Source: an uncultured Lachnospiraceae bacterium
Lineage (GTDB): Bacteria; Bacillota; Clostridia; Lachnospirales; Lachnospiraceae
DNA: 64,000 bases
NCBI GenBank assembly: GCA_910585965.1
Contig: CAJUHH010000014.1
Location: forward strand, 39,773-103,772
Direction of reading: 5' to 3'
Every line of letters starts with the position of its first letter. Positions within the stretch are counted from its first letter, which is position 1. A model generated the notes under the pieces. The model worked only from the letters and a program-made list of their open reading frames with translations, ran no database searches and was not told the DNA's origin. This document shows, piece by piece, positions 26,593 to 35,257 of this stretch. The position numbers and the translations under genes were made by a program.

Positions 26593-28905
26593 ATGTATAA
26601 TTTTGATAATCTAAGTGATTTTGAATTTGAAATATTGTGTAAAGATATTATGCAGAAAAAATTGGGGATACAACTTTATATATTTCAAAAAGGCAGAGAC
26701 GGTGGAATTGATATTACAGATAACCCTATAAAAAAGAACGTAATTATACAAGCAAAACATTATATCAATAGTGGTTATTCCAATTTACTATCCGCTATGA
26801 AGGCAGAAGTTGAAAAGGTTAAAAAATTGCAACCAAAAAAATATTATGTTTGTTGCGCCGTTAAATTGACTGCTAGTAATAAAGAACAAATTTATAGTTT
26901 GTTTTCAGAGTATATGGAAAGTGCTAATAATGTTTTATCACTTTTGGATATTAATGAGTTTTTGGAAAGCGCGGATAATGTGGAAATTATCAGAAAGCAT
27001 TATAAATTATGGCTGGAATCGGCAGATGTTTTAGGTGAAATTGCAAATCAAAGTGTTTTCATTGATTGTGAATCGCTTTTATATAAGATTGAGGAATGTA
27101 GAAAAGAGTTCGTGGCTACTGCTTGCTATTTTGAATGTTTAGATATATTAAATAGAGATAGGATGCTATTATTACTTGGAATTCCAGGAGTTGGAAAAAC
27201 AATGACTACAAAAATGCTTGCATTATATTATGCTTCAAAAGGCTATAGAATTAGATATACAACCAACGGGGAACTCAAAGACTTAAAGAATGCTCTTTCC
27301 GCACAAAAAGATGTGAAAGAAGTGCTTTTATTGAACGATTGTTTAGGGCAGCATTATTTCAAAATGAAAGATACACAAGGGAATGAATTATTGGGATTAG
27401 TTAAATATATAGCGATGAATAAAAATAAGAAATTAATTATGAATTCCAGAGTCACTATTTTCCAGCAAGCGAAGGAAAGGTTTATAGAATTTCGTCAATT
27501 TGCTGAAGACGAGGAATTTCAGATAAGAATATTGGATATGAGTAAAATATCTATTCAAGATAAAGGGCGTATTTTCTATAACCAAATATATTTTAAGGAA
27601 TTGCCGAAACCCTATTATCAGGATATTCAAAGAGAACGCAATTATAAAAAAATTGTTATGCATAAAAATTATACGCCTCGGATAATGGAATTTGTTACAA
27701 GAAAAGCTAATTATAAAGATATTAAACCTGAACAGTATTTTGAATTTATTATGGGATGTTTAAATAATCCTAAAGAAATTTGGAATGATGAATTTTTTGA
27801 AAAACTGCGTGCAGAGGACAGAATATTTATGACAACATTGTATTCTTTAACAGATACAAGTGTTGAGGAAGATGTAATAAAAAGAGCTTTTTTTTATAGA
27901 ATAGGACATTCCCCAATGATAGATATTACCAGAAACATTTGGGAAGAAATTACGAGAAGGCTGGAAGAAGCTTTTATTATGATTATTGAAAAAGGTGGAA
28001 GAAAAGAAATTGGAGTAATTAATCCTTCGGTTAATGATTTTTTGAAATCGTATTTGCAAAATAACATAATAGAAACAGAGAATATAAAGCAATATGCGAC
28101 TGAATATGCGCAAATAAAAAGAGGATTTGCTGATAGCATGGAAGTATTAATTAGAAATGGAAAGGCAGATGAGTTTAATTATTCCAACCAAACGGAAAGG
28201 TTATATGTTATTTTATCATATATCTGTAGATTGGGAATATTGAATAAAAATTATGAGTGTGCCATAGAATGTTTTTGTGGGCAGATGCCTTATGATTATT
28301 ATGAAGGATTACTAGCCCGAAGTGAAATTATTGTTACTTTGCTTTCTTCACCATTCAGAACGTTTTATTGTATTGATAATTATATAGAAGAAAGTAATCT
28401 GATAAGATTATTTGATAATATGGACTTGAACGAATTTGAAACACTGATTGTAACAGCAAACTCATTTTCGGTTGATTGTTTTTATACAGATTATAAAGAT
28501 ATTTTTATTGAAGCAGTTAATACCAGTATTGTAGATTACATGGAAAATATTGATGCAGATGACTACTATTATGAATACGATATTGATGATTTATTGAAAG
28601 AAAATATGAACTTTAACGGATATTATTCAGAAATAGATCAAGAGTCCGTGGTGGAAATTATCTGTGATTATATCAGAGAAGATGTCGAAGCAGAAGTATA
28701 CGAAAAGGTAAAAGGAATGCCTGAAAATATTTTACAGCAAATTCGTATTAAGAGGGAGTATGTTTGTATAAACAAAGCAGATATAGAAAATTTTATTGAG
28801 GGTTATTACGAACCGTCAGAGCCGGATTTTGATTATGACGAATACGAGGGAGATTTTGAGGGTGGCAATAATGAAATTGATATTTTGGATTGTATTTTTG
28901 GTTAA
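26593..28905 (+). CDS. Mrr-type nuclease fused to a STAND ATPase (Avs-like defence protein, 770 aa)
   Basis: I choose the ATG at 26593, nine bases after AAAGG and immediately before the domain (MYNFDNLSDFEFEILCKDIM); an ATG at 26575 has no ribosome site. Residues 1-130 are a PD-(D/E)XK nuclease of restriction-Mrr type: GRDGGIDI at 34-41 and QAKHY at 53-57 supply the metal-binding Asp and the Q-x-K. From about residue 190 comes a STAND-type NTPase with Walker A GIPGVGKT (about 196-203) and a hydrophobic-acidic VLLLNDCLG box. The remaining 400 residues are helical and end in a very acidic tail (YEPSEPDFDYDEYEGDFEGG). STAND-nuclease proteins recognise phage proteins and then cut DNA. The specific trigger is unknown. 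AT-rich, with a hairpin repeat just upstream. Confidence 0.82.
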   Translation: MYNFDNLSDFEFEILCKDIMQKKLGIQLYIFQKGRDGGIDITDNPIKKNVIIQAKHYINSGYSNLLSAMKAEVEKVKKLQPKKYYVCCAVKLTASNKEQIYSLFSEYMESANNVLSLLDINEFLESADNVEIIRKHYKLWLESADVLGEIANQSVFIDCESLLYKIEECRKEFVATACYFECLDILNRDRMLLLLGIPGVGKTMTTKMLALYYASKGYRIRYTTNGELKDLKNALSAQKDVKEVLLLNDCLGQHYFKMKDTQGNELLGLVKYIAMNKNKKLIMNSRVTIFQQAKERFIEFRQFAEDEEFQIRILDMSKISIQDKGRIFYNQIYFKELPKPYYQDIQRERNYKKIVMHKNYTPRIMEFVTRKANYKDIKPEQYFEFIMGCLNNPKEIWNDEFFEKLRAEDRIFMTTLYSLTDTSVEEDVIKRAFFYRIGHSPMIDITRNIWEEITRRLEEAFIMIIEKGGRKEIGVINPSVNDFLKSYLQNNIIETENIKQYATEYAQIKRGFADSMEVLIRNGKADEFNYSNQTERLYVILSYICRLGILNKNYECAIECFCGQMPYDYYEGLLARSEIIVTLLSSPFRTFYCIDNYIEESNLIRLFDNMDLNEFETLIVTANSFSVDCFYTDYKDIFIEAVNTSIVDYMENIDADDYYYEYDIDDLLKENMNFNGYYSEIDQESVVEIICDYIREDVEAEVYEKVKGMPENILQQIRIKREYVCINKADIENFIEGYYEPSEPDFDYDEYEGDFEGGNNEIDILDCIFG

Positions 28906-29041
28906 TCATAGTTTTGGGAAAAATCATAATAAAATAATGTATAATGTATATGAATAGAAACAGAGAATTAGGTTGAATTCATCCTAAATTATAGTATATA
29001 TTATAATTATAGCATAGGAAAAAAGAAAGGGAGCATATAAT

Positions 29042-29284
29042 ATGCATATTGATTTAAAGAATTTGGTATCTATTTCAGAAGCAAACCAGAATTTTTCTAA
29101 AGTAGCAAGGATGGTGGATGAGAATGGGGCGGCAGTAATACTAAAGAATAATACCCCAAGATATGTTTTGATTGATTACAATAAATTGCAGGAGGATACG
29201 GAAACAGATCAGGAATCATTAGAGGATGTAGCTGCCCGGATATTGCAAAGGCATAGAAAGGCATTTGAGGAATTGGCGAAATGA
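29042..29284 (+). CDS. Phd/YefM-family antitoxin
   Basis: Eighty residues with the Phd/YefM opening VSISEANQNFSKVARMVDEN followed by the strand AAVILKNNTPRYVLIDYNKL, which forms the DNA-binding dimer core. The C-terminal tail is expected to wrap and block the toxin. AAAGGGAG lies upstream of the ATG. It overlaps the toxin gene by four bases (ATGA). A TATAAT word (28940-28945) and an imperfect palindrome around AATTAGG...CCTAAATT (28966-28990) upstream may be the autoregulated promoter. Confidence 0.88.
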   Translation: MHIDLKNLVSISEANQNFSKVARMVDENGAAVILKNNTPRYVLIDYNKLQEDTETDQESLEDVAARILQRHRKAFEELAK

Positions 29285-29658
29285 TTTTTTTGAATAAAGA
29301 ACAAGTAAAGTATCTTCACAAAAAAATGATACAAGAAATCGGAGGAATTGAGGGAATACGTGATGAAGGACTGCTGGACTCTGCCTTATCCGTACCTTTT
29401 CAGTCTTTTGGGGGGATGGAACTATATCCTTCTATGATTGGAAAGGCAGCCAGATTGTGCTATGGATTAATAAAAAATCATGCGTTTCTTGATGGAAATA
29501 AGCGAATAGGCATTTATGCAATGCTGGTATTTTTGGAGTTAAATGGTATGGAGATAAAATGTAGTGATGAAGAGCTGATTGCTTTGGGGTTGGGAATTGC
29601 ATCTGGAAGAAATGGGGAAAGAGATATTATTATTTGGATTATGACACATAGTAAATGA
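29281..29658 (+). CDS. Doc-type Fic-fold toxin
   Basis: The 125-residue protein carries HAFLDGNKRIGIYAML, the Doc motif HxFx(D/N)xNKR, with Lys where AMP-transferring Fic proteins have Gly. Doc proteins phosphorylate EF-Tu and stop translation. An early GIEGIRDEGLLDSALSVPFQ segment is typical of the family. The preceding antitoxin overlaps it by four bases. The pair lies in the segment inserted into copy 1 of the duplicated unit and may stabilise the island by addiction. Confidence 0.92.
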   Translation: MIFLNKEQVKYLHKKMIQEIGGIEGIRDEGLLDSALSVPFQSFGGMELYPSMIGKAARLCYGLIKNHAFLDGNKRIGIYAMLVFLELNGMEIKCSDEELIALGLGIASGRNGERDIIIWIMTHSK

Positions 29659-29689
29659 TATACTTAGTTTTAAATATTAGTATATTAAT

Positions 29690-29798
29690 AGGGCTGTTTT
29701 CAAGTAAATGTGGTATATTATATGACAAAAGTTTATATCATGATGGATGAGATTTATGAATGTGGAGAGGAAAAGCTTTTTATATTGTTGGAATATCT
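29690..29798 (+). pseudogene. Residue of a second PIN-toxin gene
   Basis: Bases 29690-29728 match the promoter region of the intact PIN gene (33822-33850), and 29740-29798 match the interior of that gene (34040-34100: GAGATTTATGAATGTGGAGA). The parts between and after are missing. The right-hand break falls exactly on GGAATATCT, which in the intact copy occurs both inside the PIN gene (34092-34100) and at the following hairpin (34664-34672). A deletion between these two words would produce this structure. Confidence 0.8.
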
Positions 29799-29830
29799 CA
29801 TTCACAGTATTAAGTGTATGGGATATTCTT
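29790..29830 (+). repeat. Island hairpin repeat, copy 3 of 5
   Basis: GGAATATCTCAT ... ATGGGATATTC forms the same stem family with a C-to-T change in the left arm. It stands 82 bases before the long SIR2 gene. Confidence 0.78.
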
Positions 29831-29911
29831 GTGCAATAAAATGAAACAGAAAGAGCATAAAAAATTGGAACAATTTGCAGAATAAAAGATTTTCCATTGG
29901 AGAGAAATTTT

Positions 29912-32900
29912 ATGGGTAAAGAACGGGTTTATTCTTGTGCCGAAGACATTGCCATGCGGCTGAAAGAACATAGAAAATATGGAAAAGCATCACTAATGGT
30001 CGGTGCCGGATTTTCTAAAAACGCAAAAAGTAGGGGGATGAAGGATATTAAGCCGCCTGATTGGGGGGAACTTGCAGATAAAATGTATTGTGAATTATAC
30101 CCCAAATTGCCTGACATGGATGAAAAGCAGAACAAGGAATGGGAAAAGAAACGTATCATAAAGACAACAGGAAAAAATGTCACAAAATTAGCGGAAGAAT
30201 ACATAGTAAATTTTGACAGGAACAAAATGAATCATCTAATAGAAAACACCATTGCAGATGATTTATTCATTCCTGGAGATGTGCATAAAAAATTGGTAAA
30301 GCAAAAGTGGGCAGATATATTCACAACAAATTATGATACGTTGTTGGAGCGGGCAGAAAATTTGATTTTTCGTGAAAAAAATTATCAGCTTGTATGTTCC
30401 CACCATGATATTGCAGGAAGTATAAGTCCGAGAATAGTAAAACTACATGGCAGTATTCCGCATGTCAAACCATATATCATATGTGAGGAAGATTATAGGA
30501 CTTACCCGGTTGAATATGCAGCAATGGTAAATACTGTGCGGCAGGCAATGCTGGAAACACGATTATGTTTGATAGGATTTTCAGGCGATGATCCGAATTT
30601 TCAAAACTGGATGGGGTGGATCAGGGATAACATGAAAGGATGTTGTCCTATTATTTATCTTATTGGAATTTATGATCAATTAAGTGAGCCTGAAAGGAAA
30701 CTTTTGGAGAGCCGGCAAATTATAGTTGTTGACATATCTTGTCTGGTGGAAGAGGGAGAGGCAGACAGGCATGGCGTAGCTATTTCCAGATTTTTAGACT
30801 TATTAGAGAAGTATCAGGAAGAAAAGAATTTCTTCCAGGACAGGCCGTATCCAGAAGCGGATATATTTTGGAGGCCGGAGGATAAAGAAAAATATATTAA
30901 GAATATGGGAGAGTATTTAGGGCATGTAGCAAAACAAATACAGCCTTATATTTTATTGCCTGAAAACATAAGAGAAAAGAGTGGACAATATTTTATTGAA
31001 CATTTGAGGGTATTAGTGCAAGGATGTAAAGAGCAGTTACCCATAATGGAAATTGCAGATATTATAAAAATTTTACGGAAATGTTCTGTGGTTTTAGGAG
31101 AAGAAAATGCAGAAGGATTAGAAAAGATTTGCGAAAGCTATCAAGATGTTGCTGCCGTAGCAGATAATAAATTGGATGCCTTGGTAGAAATCAATTTATA
31201 CCTTGCTGAGATGTATCGGATAAATGGTCAAAAAACAGAGTATGAGAAAAAAATATCATTGCTTGAAACTCTTGTTAGCAGAGCAACGTGTCATAAAAAT
31301 GAACTGCTGATAGAAAAAATTAAATATAAGATAGAATATTTTGAATACGAAGTGGCGAAGAAACTGGTGGAGGAAGTGGAAGAAAACAGTTTTGAATACA
31401 AGGTAAAAAAAGCCGGATTCTACAAGCAGCTATCGGAATATGAGCTTGCCGATCAGATATTAAGCAAGTGTTCAGCAGAGCTGGCACAAATGAAAATACC
31501 CAAAGATATTTATGCTTCCTATTTGGGGTATTTGAATTTGTGCCATCGTGCGGATCGATGGAGTATTGCTGATGAGTATTCAGATGCCGAATATTTGGAA
31601 AATCCATATAATACGCGCCAAATAATAATAAAGAAGAGAGAGGTTTTAAGCCGGACTTTCTTTAAAGATGATTACAAGGAAAGCAGCAGAATATTGCCAT
31701 TTAATCTGAATACAGGAAAAAGTATACTGATTACGCATTATAACGGAATCAAAGATGCCTGTGCAAGGAGTTTTAGTTATCTGATTACGCTTGATAAGTT
31801 ATGTCTGCCTCTATTCAGTGATTGGGCGGATTTGCTGCCAAGAGTATTCAATGAGGTGATTGCTGTAAGCGGTTGTACATATTGGAGGCTGTCGTTGATA
31901 GCCCGAAGCAATAATGATAAGCTTATCAACCAGATATTTACGAGAGAAACAATGGAAGCTTCTTGCAGGGATGACATAGCCGGTTTGTTCCATTCGTTGG
32001 TAGCGTTAACAGAATTATATAAAGAGGATGATTATTTTCAAAAAAGATATTTTATATCTGTAAAAAATATTTTGGACATATTATCAAGGATCGTAATTTT
32101 TCTGCCGGATGAAAATGTCATACAATATTTGAAAATATTAGGAAGAGCAAGCAGAAATAGTGACAGCCGTATAAAAAAGGATATCAATAATATTTTAGAA
32201 CGTATTTCCACACGTTTTAATGGTGTCGTGGCGGCTTCCTGCCAAAATATAATATTTAAGGAATTTGGGGTTTCGTTCCATTTAGCGAGTTATTTTACTA
32301 GATTTTCGTTTGTTGTGGATGAGGGGAGTGTACGGGATTATTATCTTAGTGCAATTCAACTGGCGGGTAAAGAAGACATAAAAGAGCGGGATTGTGGGAT
32401 AGCACAGCTTTTGTTGTTGTGGAAAAATTATAAATTGGAAGACTTGAGGAAAAGAATAGAAGATGTTTTATGGGATGGTGATGAATTGCCGTGTTCGGAG
32501 TTATATTATCCGTTTATATGGGAAGAATTGCCGCATCCTAATACTGCTAAATTTTCAGAATTGTATTATCAGTATCTTTTCGAAGACAAGTATTTGACAT
32601 CTGTAACCAATTTTGGCGTGATTAGAGCAAATTCTCTGGACAGTGTACACAATTATTTGTATTTTTTCTATTCAACGTCAAGAATGTCAAAACGGAAGAT
32701 TGAAAAGGTGGAGTTAGACGAAGAGCTGGCTATATTCATGCTGGATACAGCGTATAATTATATATTGCATGAAAAGAGCCTTTTGAAAGATTGTTTTGAA
32801 AAATATAGTGCAGAAAAGAAATTTGAATATATTGGGGAGTTGACTGCTCTGATTTATATTCAGGCCATTGACAGAGGATTTGCAACATCGGTAAATGGCA

Positions 32901-33466
32901 AAATTAATAAGATCTGGAGGATATTGGATGAAAACCAAATTGTGACGGATGTTATCCGTATGGTCAATGAAATTAACAATGAGCAGTATCATTTGTGCAT
33001 GGAGATTTTTGAGAACATTGTTTTATCCAGAAATAAGAAAAAATATTCCAGTGCATTTACAGGTATAAGGTGTTTGCTGTTCTGCTTGGAAAGCAAAGGG
33101 GAAAGGAATGCTGATATAGATAGTTCGTTTGAAAACTTTATGGGTTCTATAAGGTATTTGGATGTTGAATATGCAAAAACAATTTGGATTGAACTAACGT
33201 CTCTGATGATGCAGGATTATTTTTTAGATATAAGGCTACAAAAATATATTGCGTCTGCGGTCAGAAAATGCATGGAGCTTTATAAGGAACCAGCTGAAAA
33301 AGGGGAGAGATTTTACATGGATGGATTGTATAACTGTGTAAATGCACTGCATATTTATTATGGTTGTATATTAGATTCACAGATAAAAATATCGCGGGAA
33401 TTAGAAGATTGCGTTGCGGAGGCAAAAGTTATTGATAATTATGAAATCAGAAATATATGGGACTGA
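29912..33466 (+). CDS. Long SIR2-domain defence protein (1184 aa, DSR-like)
   Basis: The ATG at 29912 follows GGAGAG by seven bases; an in-frame TTG 15 bases earlier overlaps that site and is unlikely. Residues 1 to about 270 are a SIR2 domain: VGAGFSKNAK at 30-39, TTNYDTLLERA at 138-148, KLHGSI near 176 with the catalytic His, and IGFSGDDPNFQNW. No zinc Cys pairs are present, as in many defence SIR2 proteins. The remaining 900 residues are helical, without a P-loop or membrane segment, and resemble the large sensor tails of defence-associated sirtuins (DSR1/DSR2). Those proteins deplete NAD when they meet a phage protein. A decayed copy of the first 400 bases lies at 34.8 kb. Confidence 0.85.
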   Translation: MGKERVYSCAEDIAMRLKEHRKYGKASLMVGAGFSKNAKSRGMKDIKPPDWGELADKMYCELYPKLPDMDEKQNKEWEKKRIIKTTGKNVTKLAEEYIVNFDRNKMNHLIENTIADDLFIPGDVHKKLVKQKWADIFTTNYDTLLERAENLIFREKNYQLVCSHHDIAGSISPRIVKLHGSIPHVKPYIICEEDYRTYPVEYAAMVNTVRQAMLETRLCLIGFSGDDPNFQNWMGWIRDNMKGCCPIIYLIGIYDQLSEPERKLLESRQIIVVDISCLVEEGEADRHGVAISRFLDLLEKYQEEKNFFQDRPYPEADIFWRPEDKEKYIKNMGEYLGHVAKQIQPYILLPENIREKSGQYFIEHLRVLVQGCKEQLPIMEIADIIKILRKCSVVLGEENAEGLEKICESYQDVAAVADNKLDALVEINLYLAEMYRINGQKTEYEKKISLLETLVSRATCHKNELLIEKIKYKIEYFEYEVAKKLVEEVEENSFEYKVKKAGFYKQLSEYELADQILSKCSAELAQMKIPKDIYASYLGYLNLCHRADRWSIADEYSDAEYLENPYNTRQIIIKKREVLSRTFFKDDYKESSRILPFNLNTGKSILITHYNGIKDACARSFSYLITLDKLCLPLFSDWADLLPRVFNEVIAVSGCTYWRLSLIARSNNDKLINQIFTRETMEASCRDDIAGLFHSLVALTELYKEDDYFQKRYFISVKNILDILSRIVIFLPDENVIQYLKILGRASRNSDSRIKKDINNILERISTRFNGVVAASCQNIIFKEFGVSFHLASYFTRFSFVVDEGSVRDYYLSAIQLAGKEDIKERDCGIAQLLLLWKNYKLEDLRKRIEDVLWDGDELPCSELYYPFIWEELPHPNTAKFSELYYQYLFEDKYLTSVTNFGVIRANSLDSVHNYLYFFYSTSRMSKRKIEKVELDEELAIFMLDTAYNYILHEKSLLKDCFEKYSAEKKFEYIGELTALIYIQAIDRGFATSVNGKINKIWRILDENQIVTDVIRMVNEINNEQYHLCMEIFENIVLSRNKKKYSSAFTGIRCLLFCLESKGERNADIDSSFENFMGSIRYLDVEYAKTIWIELTSLMMQDYFLDIRLQKYIASAVRKCMELYKEPAEKGERFYMDGLYNCVNALHIYYGCILDSQIKISRELEDCVAEAKVIDNYEIRNIWD

Positions 33467-33492
33467 TGCTTTAAATTTGCCCTATAAAACAA

Positions 33493-33625
33493 AACGGAAG
33501 CCCCTAAAACCGCGCCATCCGCAGTCCTAAAGGCTTCCTTAGGGGAGGATAAGGGAAGTAGAAGAAACCTGATAAACAGGGCATTTGCGCGTCCTCTGAA
33601 GGTGTTGGCAACACTTGGCAACAGA
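33493..33625 (+). repeat. Island boundary repeat, copy 2 of 3
   Basis: Same two blocks as copy 1: CGGAAGCCCCTAAAACCGCG to GAGGATAAG, then GAAACCTGATAAACAGGGCA and the tandem TTGGCAACACTTGGCAACA. It begins 27 bases after the long SIR2 gene. Similarity to copy 1 continues to the hairpin at 33745, with small gaps. Together with copy 1 it brackets the 26.2-33.5 kb block. Confidence 0.82.
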
Positions 33626-33744
33626 TTTTTTTGTCGGTGTGGAAGAGGTTAAGTTTTGGATTTGTTTAGTAGAAAAAACTGAATATGGAGAAGGCGTGCC
33701 GGAGAAAGGAGAACGGATAAGTGATGCTTTGGCGGCATGTAAAA

Positions 33745-33786
33745 GGATATCCCATGTGTTGATTGGCAGTGCATGGGATATTTTAT
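33745..33786 (+). repeat. Island hairpin repeat, copy 4 of 5
   Basis: GGATATCCCATG ... CATGGGATATTTTAT, with a perfect ATATCCCATG/CATGGGATAT stem. It lies 115 bases before the PIN gene. Confidence 0.8.
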
Positions 33787-33900
33787 AAAATTGTGAATAT
33801 ATGTTGATATATTAATATAGCTGTTTTTAAGTAAATGTGGTATATTATGATAACAGAAATGTTTCCAAGGAGGCTATACCTAAAAGATAGGAGAAAATGT

Positions 33901-34389
33901 ATGAGGAGACAGAAAATATATCTTGATACGTCTGTAATCAGTTATTTATATCAGGAAGATGCACCAGAAAAAATGAAGGATACTTTGAAATTGTGGGAGG
34001 CTATCAAAAGAGGCAGGTATGAGGTCTGCATTTCCAATATCGTGATGAATGAGATTTATGAATGTGGAGAGGAAAAGCTTTTCATATTATTGGAATATCT
34101 GAAGCAAATAGACTATAATATGGTTAAAGCGGATGAAGATACGATAAGGCTTGCCGGGAAGTTTATTGATTTTGGTATACTGCGACAGAAAAGTTTTGAT
34201 GATTGCCAACATATTGCGGCGGCAATCCTTGCAGGATGTGACATTATTACCTCGTGGAATTTTAAACATATTGTAAATGTAAAGACGGCAAGGGGAGTGA
34301 AAACCATTACAACGTTGGAGGGGTATAAAGATATGCTGATATACCCGCCATCAGCATTGATTGAGGAGGACGAAGATGATTATGAGTAA
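33901..34389 (+). CDS. PIN-domain ribonuclease toxin (VapC-like)
   Basis: The ATG at 33901 follows AGGAGAAAATGT. The PIN pattern of acidic residues is present: YLDTSVISYL near the N-terminus, NEIYECGEEKL, and SFDDCQHIAAAILAGCDIITSWNFKHI with the conserved (D/S)xxDxxH and W-N-F/D segment. PIN toxins cut RNA, often tRNA or rRNA, using a magnesium-binding acidic cluster. The next gene overlaps its end by 14 bases and is the probable antitoxin, placed after the toxin instead of before it. A mutilated second copy lies at 29.7 kb. Confidence 0.85.
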   Translation: MRRQKIYLDTSVISYLYQEDAPEKMKDTLKLWEAIKRGRYEVCISNIVMNEIYECGEEKLFILLEYLKQIDYNMVKADEDTIRLAGKFIDFGILRQKSFDDCQHIAAAILAGCDIITSWNFKHIVNVKTARGVKTITTLEGYKDMLIYPPSALIEEDEDDYE

Positions 34390-34555
34390 ACCGGAAGTAA
34401 GCAGCAAATTTGATGTAGATGATATTAGAAAAATCCGCGAATACAATTCCCTGCGTCATATTCATATGACACCAAAGGAAATTATAGCAGAAACGCAAGC
34501 CGGAGCGGAAAAATTAATGCAGATGCTGGAACAGCGAAAAGCTATGAAGGTTTAA
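34376..34555 (+). CDS. Small protein, probable partner of the PIN toxin
   Basis: The ATG at 34376 follows GGAGGACGAAG inside the end of the PIN gene. The 59-residue product (KFDVDDIRKIREYNSLRHI, then a helix EIIAETQAGAEKLMQMLEQR) is charged and helical with no domain I recognise. Overlap with a toxin gene, small size and paired loss with it in the other copy of the unit make an antitoxin role likely. This is inference from position. Confidence 0.65.
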   Translation: MIMSKPEVSSKFDVDDIRKIREYNSLRHIHMTPKEIIAETQAGAEKLMQMLEQRKAMKV

Positions 34556-34663
34556 AAAATTCCCTGACGAGTTTTGTAAAAACCATGATTTGTAATGAAA
34601 TATTTGAAATGCGCAGGAAGGGTGGAAAGATATTTAACTAAAAATGGAATCAGGTATATGGCA

Positions 34664-34701
34664 GGAATATCTCATTCACAGTTAAGTGTATGGGATATTT
34701 T
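34664..34701 (+). repeat. Island hairpin repeat, copy 5 of 5
   Basis: GGAATATCTCATTCACAG ... TATGGGATATTTTTG. It is nearly identical to copy 3, and, like copy 3, stands about 80 bases before a SIR2 reading frame, here the decayed one. Confidence 0.78.
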
Positions 34702-34783
34702 TGTGCAATCAAATGAAACAGAAAGAATGTAAAAAATTGAAAAAATATGTAGAATAAGAGATCCCGTGTTGGAGGAAAATTCT

Positions 34784-35185
34784 ATGGGTGAGGAACGGCT
34801 TTATTCTTGTGAGGAAGGCACGGTGATGTGGTTAAAGGGAATAGAAAATATAGAAAGCATCACCTCATAAGGCCGGTACTAGGTTTTCCCAAAATGCAAA
34901 AAACAGGGGAATGAAAGATATAAAATCGCCTGAAATGAATGAAAAACAGAACAAAGAGTGAAAAAGCAACGTATCGTAAAATAGCAGGAAAGAATATTGC
35001 CAAATTAGCGGAAGGGTATATTGTAAAATTGGATAGGAACAAAATAAATCATCTAATAGGAACACTATTGCAGATGATTTATTTATTTTTGCAGATTTGT
35101 ATAAAAAATTCTTAAAGTTAAACGGGGCAGATATATTCACAATAAATTCTGATATGTTGATGTAGGGGTAGAAAATATGTTATCA
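34784..35185 (+). pseudogene. Decayed 5' end of a second long-SIR2 gene
   Basis: From the ATG at 34784 the sequence follows the first 400 bases of the 29912 gene (GGTGAGGAACGGCTTTATTC against GGTAAAGAACGGGTTTATTC, and later CAAATTAGCGGAAG and AAATAAATCATCTAATAG), but with several frameshifts and stops. The GAGFS motif is interrupted and the copy ends near 35185. Similarity extends upstream through hairpin copy 5. It is therefore the remnant of a tandem duplication, with only the beginning of the gene left. The remaining spacer 34556-34663 holds nothing else. Confidence 0.85.
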
Positions 35186-35257
35186 TAGGAAGGCATTACT
35201 GTTGTTTATAAAATAAACATTGAAGCACAATAAGAACAGTAAATCTGGGGATAAAAA

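Noticed and set aside
23037..34701. Retron non-coding RNAs for the hairpin repeats
   Set aside because: No reverse transcriptase gene is in the window, and the hairpins are much shorter than retron msr-msd RNAs.
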